From: Aliiroseovarius pelagivivens
GTDB lineage: Bacteria; Pseudomonadota; Alphaproteobacteria; Rhodobacterales; Rhodobacteraceae
DNA: 64,000 nt
Assembly: GCF_900302485.1 (NCBI RefSeq)
Contig: NZ_OMOI01000001.1
Location: 930,001 to 994,000 of the forward strand
Reading direction: 5' to 3'
Part shown: positions 1 to 9,001 of the stretch, one piece after another
Layout: every line of letters starts with the position of its first letter
How positions within the stretch are numbered: the first letter of the stretch is position 1
Position numbers and translations under genes: made by a program
The notes under the pieces: generated by a model
What the model saw: only the letters and a program-made list of their open reading frames with translations
Database searches by the model: none
Told to the model about the DNA's origin: nothing

Positions 1-199
1 GGCGCGCCAAAGGTTCCAAGACCAACGAAGCCGGTTCAGAATCCTTCGGACCAGACGCAAGGTAGGGGTTCAGAAGCGTCGGCGCCTGCCAATAGATCAG
101 GCCAAGATCCCCCTGCGATCCGCGCTCGGCATGGGCGGCGGATGTTAGAGCAACACAGCTTAGTGTTGTCAGGGTAAAATGTTTGAAGACAGCAGACAT
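1..199 (-). CDS. Peptide-type ABC transporter substrate-binding protein (N-terminal fragment)
   Basis: The gene runs off the left edge, so only the first 66 codons are present. The product opens with a Sec-type signal peptide (basic start, hydrophobic core, cleavage after SAAHA) and then reads GDLGLIYWQAPTLLNPYLA, the typical start of a family-5 solute-binding protein that captures oligopeptides, nickel or similar solutes in the periplasm. No strong Shine-Dalgarno is seen before the ATG at 199. It is divergent from the amidohydrolase at 576, which could process the imported substrate, but that link is inference. The substrate cannot be judged from the fragment. Confidence 0.7.
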   Translation of the reverse strand, partial: MSAVFKHFTLTTLSCVALTSAAHAERGSQGDLGLIYWQAPTLLNPYLASGPKDSEPASLVLEPLAR

Positions 200-575
200 T
201 TCTTGGTCATTTCCCTAAGTGATTCTGCAAGCCAGCCCCGCTAAGGAAGGGTGAATGGCAGTGCATGCGCGATTGTTCGTGGCAGAAAACAAACTCAAAC
301 ACTGGTGTCACGTGCTGCCAAACCTGTGATTAGTATGACACTGTATTACAAGCCAGTTGCAAGGGCTTGCGGGCGGGTTTCTTTGAATTCCCGATGCTGT
401 TGCATTTCTAATCTTGATAGAATTCGAAGATGTTTCGGACAGCAATCCGAATGATCTGGTGACATTTGCTTGGTGAGATATCAACTAGAGATGACTTGAG
501 CCAACGAGGGTTTCTGGGCATTGTCGACGGCAATGCGCAGGTGCCGCGATACCCCACATAGAAAAGGATGATCCT
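200..575. other. Divergent intergenic region with one inverted repeat
   Basis: No convincing gene lies in this 376-base gap between the divergent binding-protein and amidohydrolase genes. An open frame at 251-454 has no ribosome binding site and no recognisable sequence. The only clear structure is a perfect 6+6 inverted repeat, TTCGGA/TCCGAA, with a six-base spacer at 434-451. It could be an operator or the arm of an mRNA hairpin. The promoters of both flanking genes presumably lie here, but no good -35/-10 pair was found. Confidence 0.4.
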
Positions 576-1739
576 TTGCCGATCCGAAACCGTTTTGCCG
601 AGCTTCACAAGGACATCACTGCATGGCGTCAGGATTTCCATCAACATCCTGAACTGCAGTTTGACACCCACCGCACAGCGGGGATCGTGGCCGATAAGCT
701 GCGCGCCTTCGGCTGCGATGAAGTTGTCGAGGGTGTTGGGCGCACGGGCGTCGTCGGTGTGATCCGCGGGCGAAAGACAGATTCGGGCAAAGTGGTTGGA
801 TTGCGCGCGGATATGGATGCACTGCCAATACACGAGGCAACGGGGTTGGATTACGCCTCGGTCACGCCGGGAAAAATGCATGCGTGTGGCCATGATGGGC
901 ACACAGCGATGCTTTTGGGGGCGGCTCAGTATCTGGCGGAAACCCGTAATTTCGATGGCACATGCGTTGTTGTCTTCCAGCCTGCCGAAGAAGGCGGGGG
1001 TGGTGGACGCGTCATGTGCGAGGACGGGCTGATGGAGCGGTTCGGCGTGCAAGAGATATACGGGATGCACAATTGGCCCGGTCAGCCCTTGGGCGCGTTT
1101 GCGATCCGGCCCGGCCCATTCTTTGCCGCGGCGGACCTTCTGGATATCCAGTTCATCGGGCGCGGAGGGCATGCGGCCAAGCCCCATGACACGATTGACC
1201 CTGTTGTAATGGCGGCGCAAGCGGTGACGGCACTTCAGACCATTGCTTCACGCAATGCCGATCCAACGCTGCAGGTGGTCGTCTCGATCACCTCGGTCGA
1301 GACATCCTCGACCACGTTCAACGTGATCCCGCAGTCTGTGCAGCTGAAGGGCACTGTTCGTACGTTGTCTCCCGAGCTCCGCGATCTGGCCGAGGAACGG
1401 GTTGCGGCGATCTGCAACGGGATTGCGGCGACCTTTGGCGGCGAGGCCAAAGTTAAGTACGAGCGGAACTATCCGGTCATGGTTAACCACGACGCTGAAA
1501 CAGAATTCGCGGCCGAGGCCGCCCGCAAAGTGTCGGGAAATTGCGCCGATGCCCCCTATGTCATGGGTGGCGAGGACTTCGCTTTCATGCTGGAAGAGCG
1601 CCCCGGCGCCTATATTCTGGTGGGCAACGGGGACACCGCGATGGTTCACCACCCGGAATACAATTTCAACGACGAGGCCATCCCGCAGGGCTGTTCGTGG
1701 TGGGCGGAAATGGCGGAAAGCCGGATGCCGATCGGCTAA
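576..1739 (+). CDS. M20 family amidohydrolase (hippurate / N-acyl-amino-acid hydrolase type)
   Basis: A 387-residue M20D metallopeptidase, the usual length for hippurate hydrolase and N-acyl-L-amino-acid amidohydrolases, which cleave acyl-amide bonds in the cytoplasm with two metal ions. Visible motifs are GLRADMDALPI (about 75-85), HACGHDGH (102-109), the catalytic and metal-binding PAEEG (136-140), MHN (164-166) and a C-terminal MVHHPEYNFND with the last metal ligand. The start is a TTG at 576 behind AAAAGGA at about 562-568; the ATG at 568 is out of frame. The substrate is not predictable from sequence. It is divergent from a peptide ABC binding protein. Confidence 0.88.
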   Translation: MPIRNRFAELHKDITAWRQDFHQHPELQFDTHRTAGIVADKLRAFGCDEVVEGVGRTGVVGVIRGRKTDSGKVVGLRADMDALPIHEATGLDYASVTPGKMHACGHDGHTAMLLGAAQYLAETRNFDGTCVVVFQPAEEGGGGGRVMCEDGLMERFGVQEIYGMHNWPGQPLGAFAIRPGPFFAAADLLDIQFIGRGGHAAKPHDTIDPVVMAAQAVTALQTIASRNADPTLQVVVSITSVETSSTTFNVIPQSVQLKGTVRTLSPELRDLAEERVAAICNGIAATFGGEAKVKYERNYPVMVNHDAETEFAAEAARKVSGNCADAPYVMGGEDFAFMLEERPGAYILVGNGDTAMVHHPEYNFNDEAIPQGCSWWAEMAESRMPIG

Positions 1740-1759
1740 CAGGGCAGGGGCTTGGCCCC

Positions 1760-2767
1760 TTACCCACCCGTGTGGTTCATGTGCCGGATCGTCTGGCCTT
1801 GGATTTCCTGACGGCTATAGTCGAAATCATGGCCCTTGGGTTTGCGCCCGATTGCCGCGTGGATGGCATCAATCAGCACAGTATCGCTTTCGGACGACCG
1901 CAAGGGCGCGCGGAGATCGGACATGCCGTCATGACCTAGGCAGGTATAGATCTGACCGGTGCAGCTTATCCGAACGCGGTTGCAGCTTTCACAGAAATTA
2001 TGGGTCATTGGCGTGATAAAGCCAATTTTCTGGCCTGTCTCAGCGACGCGCACGTAACGGGCTGGGCCGCCAGTGTTGTCGTCCAAATCGGTCAGGGCTA
2101 GTCGGGTTTCGAGATGCTGGCGCAGCTCGGTCAGGGGCCAATATTGGTCTAACCGGTTCTCCTCGCCCATATCGCCCATGGGCATGACCTCGATAAAGGT
2201 CAGGTCCATGTCCTTTTGGGCGCACCATTCGGCTAGGGCGAAAACCTCGTCATCATTGAAGCCTTTCAGCGCCACCGCGTTGATCTTGACGCGCAGTCCG
2301 GCATTCTGGGCCGCTTCAATCCCGCGCAGAACTTGGGGAAGGCGACCCCAGCGGGTGATCTTGGCGAATTTGTCTTCGTCCAGCGTATCCAGAGAAATGT
2401 TGATCCGGCGCACGCCCGCCTTGAACAGATCGTCGGCAAAGCGATGTAGCTGTGACCCGTTGGTGGTCAGGGTAAGCTCGTCCAGCGCGCCACTGTCCAG
2501 ATGCCGTCCCATCGCGTCGAAAAAGCCCATGATACCCTTGCGGACCAGAGGTTCGCCCCCTGTGATGCGCAGCTTGCGAACACCTTGCCCGATGAAGGTG
2601 GAACATAGGCGGTCCAGTTCTTCGAGCGTCAGCAGATCCTTCTTGGGCAGAAAGGTCATGTTTTCAGCCATGCAATAGGTGCAACGGAAATCGCACCGGT
2701 CCGTCACGGACAGGCGCAGATAGGTCACCGGGCGGTGAAACGGGTCGACAAGCTTGGGCGTTTCCAT
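1760..2767 (-). CDS. moaA: GTP 3',8-cyclase MoaA
   Basis: Radical-SAM enzyme for the first step of molybdenum cofactor synthesis, converting GTP to 3',8-cyclo-7,8-dihydro-GTP in the cytoplasm. The 335-residue product has the N-terminal [15 protein letters not shown] motif with the SAM-cluster cysteines C25, C29 and C32. A second cluster motif, [13 protein letters not shown] followed by a further Cys, sits near residues 260-280, and the protein ends in the C-terminal Gly-Gly that MoaA needs for activity. ITGGEPL (about 69-75) is the SAM-contact motif. No moaC or moeA gene is adjacent. It is convergent with the amidohydrolase. Confidence 0.95.
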   Translation of the reverse strand: METPKLVDPFHRPVTYLRLSVTDRCDFRCTYCMAENMTFLPKKDLLTLEELDRLCSTFIGQGVRKLRITGGEPLVRKGIMGFFDAMGRHLDSGALDELTLTTNGSQLHRFADDLFKAGVRRINISLDTLDEDKFAKITRWGRLPQVLRGIEAAQNAGLRVKINAVALKGFNDDEVFALAEWCAQKDMDLTFIEVMPMGDMGEENRLDQYWPLTELRQHLETRLALTDLDDNTGGPARYVRVAETGQKIGFITPMTHNFCESCNRVRISCTGQIYTCLGHDGMSDLRAPLRSSESDTVLIDAIHAAIGRKPKGHDFDYSRQEIQGQTIRHMNHTGG

Positions 2768-2861
2768 GAAGCGAACCTAAGCGTGAGCAAAGCTGTGCGC
2801 AAGTCACGGCCGCGTCATTTCAACCGTTGAATGCGGTGAAGAATTGCGCCAGTTTGCCTGT

Positions 2862-3326
2862 ATGAAACAGATTATTCTTATCACTGCCTCTTGTCTGGCC
2901 GTCACGGGATGTGCCGGTGTGGACGTGAACAATCTTTGGCCATCGCCGCCTCACCTGCGTCAGGCGCCAGCAGGACCGATCGTTAATCCGGATGCGCCTC
3001 CGGCGGATGCGACCACGGTGGATGAATTCGACACCGCCAGCGAGGGCGACAAGATGGCGGCCCTGTCATCAACCCCAACGCCAGCAGGTGCTCTGGGCAC
3101 GACGGTTGCCAATCTGGGCGACCCGACCATTCCAGGCTTCTGGGTTGAAACCCCGCTTGTCACCAGCGAGACCGATGGCCGCGTACAGTCCAAGGCGACT
3201 GGACGTACGGTCAAGGTTACGTTGAAACCGACCTCTACCGGAGGAAGCCGGATTTCGATCTCTGCGCTGCAGCTTTTGGATCTGGACCTGTCCGGCCTGC
3301 ATGAACTGGTGGTCTTCGGGTCGTGA
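2862..3326 (+). CDS. Small lipoprotein of unknown function
   Basis: A 154-residue product with a lipoprotein signal: a short basic start, a hydrophobic stretch and the lipobox VTGC, so the mature protein begins at the lipidated Cys (about residue 17). The ATG at 2862 is preferred to the upstream TTG at 2844 because it places the lipobox correctly, although no strong Shine-Dalgarno precedes either. The mature part is low in Cys, has a Pro/Ala/Thr-rich linker, then LGDPTIPGFWVETPLV and a hydrophobic C-terminal region ending in a LDLSGLHEL-like segment. Similar roseobacter proteins are, from memory, sometimes named D-galactarate dehydratase; nothing here supports an enzyme. It overlaps the next gene at TGATG. 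Confidence 0.65.
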   Translation: MKQIILITASCLAVTGCAGVDVNNLWPSPPHLRQAPAGPIVNPDAPPADATTVDEFDTASEGDKMAALSSTPTPAGALGTTVANLGDPTIPGFWVETPLVTSETDGRVQSKATGRTVKVTLKPTSTGGSRISISALQLLDLDLSGLHELVVFGS

Positions 3327-4987
3327 TGTCCGTGTCAGACGTGGCGTGGCTGGCCCATGGCCGCGCCCGCAAGCTTGTGTCGCCCTGGGGACCATGGCGG
3401 GACATGCAGGACGGGTTTTCATGGGATATCCCCGAGCACTTCAACATCGCGGAGCGCTGCTGTGACAGTTGGGCGGCGCTGGATCCCAACCGGATCGCGC
3501 TGACCCATGTGCGTCAGGATGGTACTTCTGAGGATTGGAGCTTTGGACGCCTGAAAGAGGCCTCGGACCGGTTTGCGACCGTGCTTCGCGATGCCGGGCT
3601 TGGCAAGGGCGACCGGATTGCGGTGTTGCTGGGGCAGGGGCCAGAGGTTCTGATCACCCATTTTGCGGCCTACAAGCTGGGTGCAGTGGTGTTGCCGCTG
3701 TTTACGCTCTTTGGCGCGGATGCTTTGGCCTATCGTCTGTCAGATAGCGGCGCCAAGCTGGTGGTCACTGACCCCGACAACATCTCGAAGCTGGCTGAAA
3801 TCCGTTCGGACTTGCCCACGCTACAGGCGGTTTTTTCGGTGGTGCCCTGTGATGGCGCCGAGGATATGTGGCGAGCGATGGATGCTGCGGATCCGCTTGT
3901 CGATCCGGTGGACACACTGTCTGAAGATCCGGCGGTGATGATCTACACCTCGGGGACAACCGGTCCGCCCAAAGGGGTGTTGCATGCCCATCGATTTCTA
4001 CTTGGGCATCTTCCCTGCGTCGAAACCTTTAACGAGGATTTTCCGCAGGCGGGCGACAAGGGCTGGACCCCAGCGGATTGGGCGTGGATCGGCGGATTGA
4101 TGGATCTGGCACTGCCGTTTCTGTATTACGGCGTGCCCATCGTCAGCCACCGCATGCGCAAATTCGAGGCCGAGCTGGCCTATCGCCTGATGGCGGCCCA
4201 TAACGTGCGCAACCTGTTCATGCCGCCAACCGCGCTGAAACTGCTGCGCCAGTCGGATGCAATGCCCGAGGGCGTCGATATCCGATCCATCGGGTCCGGC
4301 GGCGAAAGCCTTGGGGCGGGGCTGCTCGACTGGGCCGATCAGGCGCTGGGCGTGAAGATCAACGAATTCTACGGCCAGACCGAATGCAATCTGGTGCTGT
4401 CTTCGGTCGCTGGTGCGATGGAGGTCAAGCCCGGCAGCATGGGGCAACCCATTCCCGGTCATGAGGTGACGCTGCTGGCTGACGATGGTTCATCCGTTGG
4501 GCCGGGCGAGATGGGTGAGATCTGTGTGAAAGCGCCCGATCCCGTGATGTTCCTGCACTATTGGAACCTGCCCGAGAAGACACGCGACAAGTTCCACGAT
4601 GTGGACGGGGTAAAGTGGCTGCGCACGGGGGATTTGGCGACCCGAGACGCGGCGGGCTATTTCACCTTTGCCAGCCGGGATGACGATGTGATCACTTCGG
4701 CCGGATACCGCATCGGGCCCAGCGAGATCGAAAACTGCCTGATGACCCATCCTGACGTCACGATGGCGGCGGTGATTGGCGTGCCCGACCCGCTGAGGAC
4801 CGAAGCCGTCAAGGCGGTGGTGGTGCTGCGCGATGGCTGTGCGCGCGATGGCATGGAAGACGCGCTGATCCAACTGGTCCGCAACCGGATCAGCCCCCAT
4901 GTGGCTCCTCGGAGTGTCGCGTTTGTGGATCACCTGCCCATGACGGCGACAGGCAAGATCATGCGACGCGAGCTGCGGGACGGGTGA
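3326..4987 (+). CDS. AMP-dependent acyl-CoA synthetase
   Basis: A 553-residue member of the acyl-adenylate-forming family that activates a carboxylic acid with ATP and then transfers it to CoA. Core motifs in order: IYTSGTTGPPKG (about 205-216, AMP/phosphate binding), YGQTECN (about 350), RTGDLATRD (about 431), the hinge around SRDDDVITSAGYRIGP, and the C-terminal TATGKIMRREL whose Lys is catalytic. The sequence is of the acetyl/medium-chain (AcsM/prpE-like) class; substrate length cannot be fixed. ATG 3326 is taken rather than the GTG at 3323. The start overlaps the lipoprotein stop, suggesting co-transcription. Confidence 0.88.
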   Translation: MSVSDVAWLAHGRARKLVSPWGPWRDMQDGFSWDIPEHFNIAERCCDSWAALDPNRIALTHVRQDGTSEDWSFGRLKEASDRFATVLRDAGLGKGDRIAVLLGQGPEVLITHFAAYKLGAVVLPLFTLFGADALAYRLSDSGAKLVVTDPDNISKLAEIRSDLPTLQAVFSVVPCDGAEDMWRAMDAADPLVDPVDTLSEDPAVMIYTSGTTGPPKGVLHAHRFLLGHLPCVETFNEDFPQAGDKGWTPADWAWIGGLMDLALPFLYYGVPIVSHRMRKFEAELAYRLMAAHNVRNLFMPPTALKLLRQSDAMPEGVDIRSIGSGGESLGAGLLDWADQALGVKINEFYGQTECNLVLSSVAGAMEVKPGSMGQPIPGHEVTLLADDGSSVGPGEMGEICVKAPDPVMFLHYWNLPEKTRDKFHDVDGVKWLRTGDLATRDAAGYFTFASRDDDVITSAGYRIGPSEIENCLMTHPDVTMAAVIGVPDPLRTEAVKAVVVLRDGCARDGMEDALIQLVRNRISPHVAPRSVAFVDHLPMTATGKIMRRELRDG

Positions 4988-5125
4988 ACACTTGCGACCC
5001 GACCAAGGTGGCAATTCGTTTGGTGCATAGGGATACGGGCCGCGTTTCAGGGTGATTTGCTTGGGCGCGCCGCCTGTGCAAAGCTGGGCGATAGTTTCAG
5101 ATAGACTGTTCATGGAAAGGTTGCA

Positions 5126-5818
5126 TTGGCTCGCCGTCATTTACCCATCCTTGCCGTATTAAGTGTCGCGCTGTCAGGTGCACTGCCAGGATTGGCAGAG
5201 CAACACGCCTGCTCAGGCGTGGCGGTTGAGGTCAGCTCTGGTGACCCAGCCGCAAACAGAGATGTCTGTGATGCAGCACGCCTTGCCGCCCAGCTTTTTG
5301 CGTCATGCGAGCTTCCGGATCTGCAGCATGTGGTTCAGGTCGCGCTTGTGAAAGAGCTTCCCGAGGGATGTAATGCCCAATTTCACTGTGGTGAAAGCCG
5401 GATCGAGATGCTGACCCCTTCGGCAATGTCTCATCAACGCAGCAAGGACGGCGCGTTCAGCTTTGTTGAGGACGGGATATTTTTCAGAAGTGTTGTCGTC
5501 CACGAGCTTGCACATGCAGTGATGGACCCGGTGCCTTGCCCGTTTGACGACTGTATCGTTGCCGACGAATACATCGCCTATGCGATGCAGGTGATGTCGC
5601 TGCCCCCATCCCTGCAAAAGAAGTTCGGAGAGCGCCCGAGCGCGGGGCAGCCTGTTTCTCGTGACAAGTTGTCCGAGCTGATGCTGTTCATGTCCCCGGA
5701 TGGGTTCGCACAGGATGTCTGGGCGCATCTGAAGCAACGCCCAGATGCTTGCGACTACATCGGTAAAGTAGCCGGCCGAGACATCTTGCTGGACCGGGAA
5801 CGGTTCGACAGCGATTAG
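5126..5818 (+). CDS. Exported zincin-like protein, function unknown
   Basis: The product of 230 residues begins with a signal peptide ending near GLAEQ, so it is probably periplasmic. A metallopeptidase-like motif, VVVHELAHAVMD, lies near residues 124-135, and a downstream ADEYIAYAMQ could give the third metal ligand, the gluzincin pattern HExxH...E. Several Cys residues are spaced for disulfides. Substrate and role are unknown. The TTG start at 5126 follows GGAAAGG at 5114-5120 with good spacing. The 3' end overlaps the convergent gene by four bases. It could equally be a structural family that keeps the zincin motif without peptidase activity. Confidence 0.7.
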   Translation: MARRHLPILAVLSVALSGALPGLAEQHACSGVAVEVSSGDPAANRDVCDAARLAAQLFASCELPDLQHVVQVALVKELPEGCNAQFHCGESRIEMLTPSAMSHQRSKDGAFSFVEDGIFFRSVVVHELAHAVMDPVPCPFDDCIVADEYIAYAMQVMSLPPSLQKKFGERPSAGQPVSRDKLSELMLFMSPDGFAQDVWAHLKQRPDACDYIGKVAGRDILLDRERFDSD

Positions 5819-6615
5819 CTTGGTTCGTCTTCGTCCGTTTGCGGATGATCGTCCCGCTTTCGGCCCCAGCTTTCCTCGCGCAATTTCCGCTTCTCTGCAC
5901 GCCACTTGTCCTTGGCTTCTTTCTGAAGCTGGGCAGGGGGCGGAAGATGCTTGCGCGCCTCTTTCAAGGCGAAAGGCTGCAGGGTCTTGGCATGCGGTTT
6001 CAGGAAGGCGCGCGCCCGGTCCGGGTCATGTTTTGACAGATCCCGAACCCACCAAGCAATCGCCTTCTGGATGAACCAATCCGTGTCCGAGGCATAGCCG
6101 TCCGCCCAGCTCAACACCCGATCCCGAACGGCAAGATCTTCGTCCTTCGGGTTGTTTTGCTTGGTCCAAGGCAGGGTGATCACAAGCGCGGCACGGCGGG
6201 CCCACATGTGATCCGACGTGGTCCATTTTTCGACATCGTCAATCCGAGACGGATCAGCGACCAGACGCTTCTGTCCGGCCATGCAGACGTGATCGGCGAT
6301 GGCCCAGCTGTCGAAATCCGGCACCCAGCTTTGGATCAGCTCCCACGCAGCGTCATCTGGACGAATGCGCGCCTGCGTCAGAAGTTTCGCTGCAGCGATC
6401 CGCGCCTCGAACACATCGGTTTTCCAAAGCTGATCGGCCAGCGTCACGCGTTCGTCGACGCTCAACGACTGACGCCATTCTTTGGTCAGGTCGTTCAGCG
6501 CAGGGTTCGGGATGCCCCAAACCTCGCGTGTTTGCTTGTGATAGGCCTTCTGCCCTTCGGCGCGTCCCGGTTCGATCTGGGCGCGCAATTGCTCGAGGGC
6601 ATCATCCAGTGTCAT
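5815..6615 (-). CDS. AlkD-like DNA alkylation repair protein
   Basis: A 266-residue, helix-rich protein of the AlkD HEAT-like-repeat family, DNA glycosylases that remove alkylated bases without flipping them. Family features visible are the tandem helical repeats through most of the length, SWVPDFDSWAIAD (Trp/Asp of the DNA-contact cleft, about 95-107) and WWVRDLSKHDP near residue 190. The C-terminus carries a charged Lys/Arg/Glu-rich tail of about 45 residues beyond the repeats. Its start overlaps the stop of the upstream PPOX-family gene by four bases, so the two are likely translated from one message. Confidence 0.85.
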   Translation of the reverse strand: MTLDDALEQLRAQIEPGRAEGQKAYHKQTREVWGIPNPALNDLTKEWRQSLSVDERVTLADQLWKTDVFEARIAAAKLLTQARIRPDDAAWELIQSWVPDFDSWAIADHVCMAGQKRLVADPSRIDDVEKWTTSDHMWARRAALVITLPWTKQNNPKDEDLAVRDRVLSWADGYASDTDWFIQKAIAWWVRDLSKHDPDRARAFLKPHAKTLQPFALKEARKHLPPPAQLQKEAKDKWRAEKRKLREESWGRKRDDHPQTDEDEPS

Positions 6616-7160
6616 GTGTCATCTCCAAGGATGCCCGTTGGCAATCCGTCAATTGTGGTTGTGTTCTTTTCTGCCCAATAAGGGGTCAGATCGTCGCCCT
6701 TGCCCTTCAGAGCGGTGATCAATGTATCGCGCTGGCCGGTCAGTTCCATCTGCGGCACAGCATATCCGCAAGAGGTCTGCACCATCTCAACAGACATGTC
6801 ATAGATTTGGCGCGCGCCGAACGGAGCCCCGAAGGGGGCTGCCAGCTTGTCCCAATCCGCATCATAAGGATGCACAGTGCGGGCTGTGCCATAGGCGCGC
6901 AGGATCAAGGGGCGTTGGCCAAAGCTGCACCACATAAGGGTCATACGATTGGCTTGCAGCAGATGCCCCGCCGTTTCATTTCCTGAACCGGTGTAGTTCA
7001 GCCAAAGAACTTGGTTCGGTCCCATGACCCTCAGGCTGTCCATCCCCTTGGGCGAAACATTCACGCGGCCATCGGGTGCCGCAGACCCGACGAAGAACAT
7101 CGGCTGTTCTTCGATGAAACCGCGATGAACGGCTTCGATTTGGTCAAACTGCTTGGCCAT
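6612..7160 (-). CDS. Pyridoxamine 5'-phosphate oxidase-family flavoprotein
   Basis: A 182-residue split-barrel protein. The N-terminus has the PNPOx-like pattern FFVGSAAPDGRVNVSPKGMDS and VLWLNYTGSGNETAGHL, typical of small FMN or heme-binding members of unknown substrate rather than true PdxH. FMN contacts cannot be proved from sequence. It lies between glmS and the AlkD-like gene on the same strand and overlaps the latter, so it is probably the first gene of a two-gene unit or the third of a glmU-glmS run (18-base gap from glmS). Confidence 0.8.
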   Translation of the reverse strand: MAKQFDQIEAVHRGFIEEQPMFFVGSAAPDGRVNVSPKGMDSLRVMGPNQVLWLNYTGSGNETAGHLLQANRMTLMWCSFGQRPLILRAYGTARTVHPYDADWDKLAAPFGAPFGARQIYDMSVEMVQTSCGYAVPQMELTGQRDTLITALKGKGDDLTPYWAEKNTTTIDGLPTGILGDDT

Positions 7161-7178
7161 ATTGGGTACCTTTCCCGG

Positions 7179-8999
7179 CTACTCCACCGTCACAGATTTG
7201 GCGAGGTTGCGCGGCTGGTCCACATCAGTACCTTTTGCAATCGCTGTATGATAGGCCAAAAGCTGTGCCGGAACCGCATAAAGGATCGGTTGGATCAGTT
7301 CGGGCGCTTCAGGCATGGCAAGGGTTTGCCAGACACCACTGCCGGCCTCTTCCGCCGCACGCGCGTCGGATACCAGAACCACGCGGCCACCGCGGGCCAT
7401 GACTTCCTGCATGTTGGACACGGTCTTGTCGAACAGCCCGTCGTGGGGTGCCATGACAACCGTGGGCGTTGCCTTGTCGACCAGTGCGATGGGGCCGTGC
7501 TTCAGCTCGCCCGACGCATAACCTTCGGCATGGATATAGCTGATTTCTTTCAATTTCAGCGCGCCTTCCAGTGCCAGCGGGAACATCTGTCCACGGCCAA
7601 GGAACAGGACGTCACGAGCCTCGGCCAGTTTGCTGGCGATCGCTTTGGTGGCGGCGTCGATGGTCAGCGCGTGGCTCATCAGACCGGGCAATTGGCGCAG
7701 CTCGGACAGGCGCTGGGCCAGTCCGGCATCATCCAGATGTCCGCGATCATGAGCGGCCTTCAATGCCATGACGGCAAAGCTGGTCAGCTGACAAGTGAAC
7801 GCCTTGGTCGAGGCGACAGAGACCTCGACGCCTGCATGGATTTCGACCGCCACATCGCTTTCCCGCGCGATTGAGCTTTCGGGTACGTTGACCAAGGAAA
7901 CGACCTTGTCGACCTTCCCGGCGGAATAGCGCAATGCGGCAAGCGTATCAGCGGTTTCACCGGACTGGCTGACGAATACGCCCAGCGTTTTGGGTGCGAA
8001 AGGCGCTTCGCGATAGCGGAACTCTGACGCCACATCGATGTCGACCGGCAGGCGGGCGTGTTGCTCAAACCAGTATTTCGCGACAAGCCCCGCGTAGTAA
8101 GCGGTTCCGCAAGCCACGATCGAAAGGCGGTCTACATTTGCGAAGTTGATGCCACCAAGATCCATGTTGATCTGATCGCCGGATAGATAGGCGTTCAGAA
8201 CATTGCCAACAACTGTGGGCTGCTGGGCGATTTCTTTGGCCATGTAGTGCTTATAGCCGCCTTTCTCGATCCGGGCTGCGTCCAGCTTCACCTGTTTCAT
8301 CGGGCGGTTGGCACGGCGACCTTCGGCGTCAAAGATCTCGGCTCCGTCGCGGGTGATGACAGCCCAGTCGCCTTCTTCCAGATAGGTGATTTTGTCGGTC
8401 ATAGGGGCCAGAGCGATGGCGTCCGAGCCAACGAACATCTCGCCTTCGCCGTGACCAATGGCCAGTGGGCTGCCCTTTCGGGCAGCGATCATCAGGTCGT
8501 TTTCACCATCAAACAGGAAACACAGTGCAAAGGCACCGTCCAGTTGGGCAAGCGTAGACTCGACAGCCTCTTTCGGCGTTTTGCCTTGGGCGACAAAGCT
8601 TTGCGCCAGTAGGGCGACGGTCTCGGTGTCGGTCTCGGTCGAGAACTCAAGCCCCTCGGCGGCAAGCTTTTCGCGCAGCTCGCGGAAGTTCTCGATGATG
8701 CCGTTATGCACCACGGCCACATTGCCCGCGAGATGCGGGTGTGCGTTGTCGGTGGTGGGCGCGCCATGAGTGGCCCAGCGGGTGTGACCGATGCCGGATT
8801 TCCCCGCCAGCGGGTTGTGCACCAACGTGTCCGATAGGTTCACCAGCTTGCCCACGGCGCGGCGACGGCCCAGTTGGCCTTTTGCGTCAATGGTTGCAAT
8901 GCCCGCGCTGTCATAGCCGCGATATTCTAGACGTTTCAGCGCCTCGACCAAAATGGGCGCAGCTTCGTGATTGCCCAGAACCCCTACGATACCACACAT
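7179..8999 (-). CDS. glmS: Glutamine-fructose-6-phosphate aminotransferase (isomerizing) GlmS
   Basis: Makes glucosamine-6-phosphate from fructose-6-phosphate and glutamine, the entry to UDP-GlcNAc for peptidoglycan and LPS. The 606-residue product starts M-C-GIVGVLG with the N-terminal nucleophile Cys2 of the glutaminase domain, followed by HTRWATHG and two SIS sugar-isomerase domains (SQSGETADTL in the first, GRGQMFPLALEGALKLKE in the second). It ends in AKSVTVE, the usual C-terminus. The start is two bases downstream of the glmU stop, so it is co-transcribed with glmU. No glmS ribozyme is present between them. Confidence 0.97.
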   Translation of the reverse strand: MCGIVGVLGNHEAAPILVEALKRLEYRGYDSAGIATIDAKGQLGRRRAVGKLVNLSDTLVHNPLAGKSGIGHTRWATHGAPTTDNAHPHLAGNVAVVHNGIIENFRELREKLAAEGLEFSTETDTETVALLAQSFVAQGKTPKEAVESTLAQLDGAFALCFLFDGENDLMIAARKGSPLAIGHGEGEMFVGSDAIALAPMTDKITYLEEGDWAVITRDGAEIFDAEGRRANRPMKQVKLDAARIEKGGYKHYMAKEIAQQPTVVGNVLNAYLSGDQINMDLGGINFANVDRLSIVACGTAYYAGLVAKYWFEQHARLPVDIDVASEFRYREAPFAPKTLGVFVSQSGETADTLAALRYSAGKVDKVVSLVNVPESSIARESDVAVEIHAGVEVSVASTKAFTCQLTSFAVMALKAAHDRGHLDDAGLAQRLSELRQLPGLMSHALTIDAATKAIASKLAEARDVLFLGRGQMFPLALEGALKLKEISYIHAEGYASGELKHGPIALVDKATPTVVMAPHDGLFDKTVSNMQEVMARGGRVVLVSDARAAEEAGSGVWQTLAMPEAPELIQPILYAVPAQLLAYHTAIAKGTDVDQPRNLAKSVTVE

Positions 9000-9001
9000 A
9001 T

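Noticed and set aside
251..454. 67-codon frame in the left intergenic region
   Set aside because: No ribosome site, unusual Arg/Cys composition and no known family.
408..1220. Minus-strand open frame of 270 codons
   Set aside because: Opposite the amidohydrolase; no motif or ribosome site.
9000..9001. glmS ribozyme upstream of glmS
   Set aside because: Only two bases separate glmU and glmS; no space for the ribozyme, which is typical of Gram-positive bacteria.
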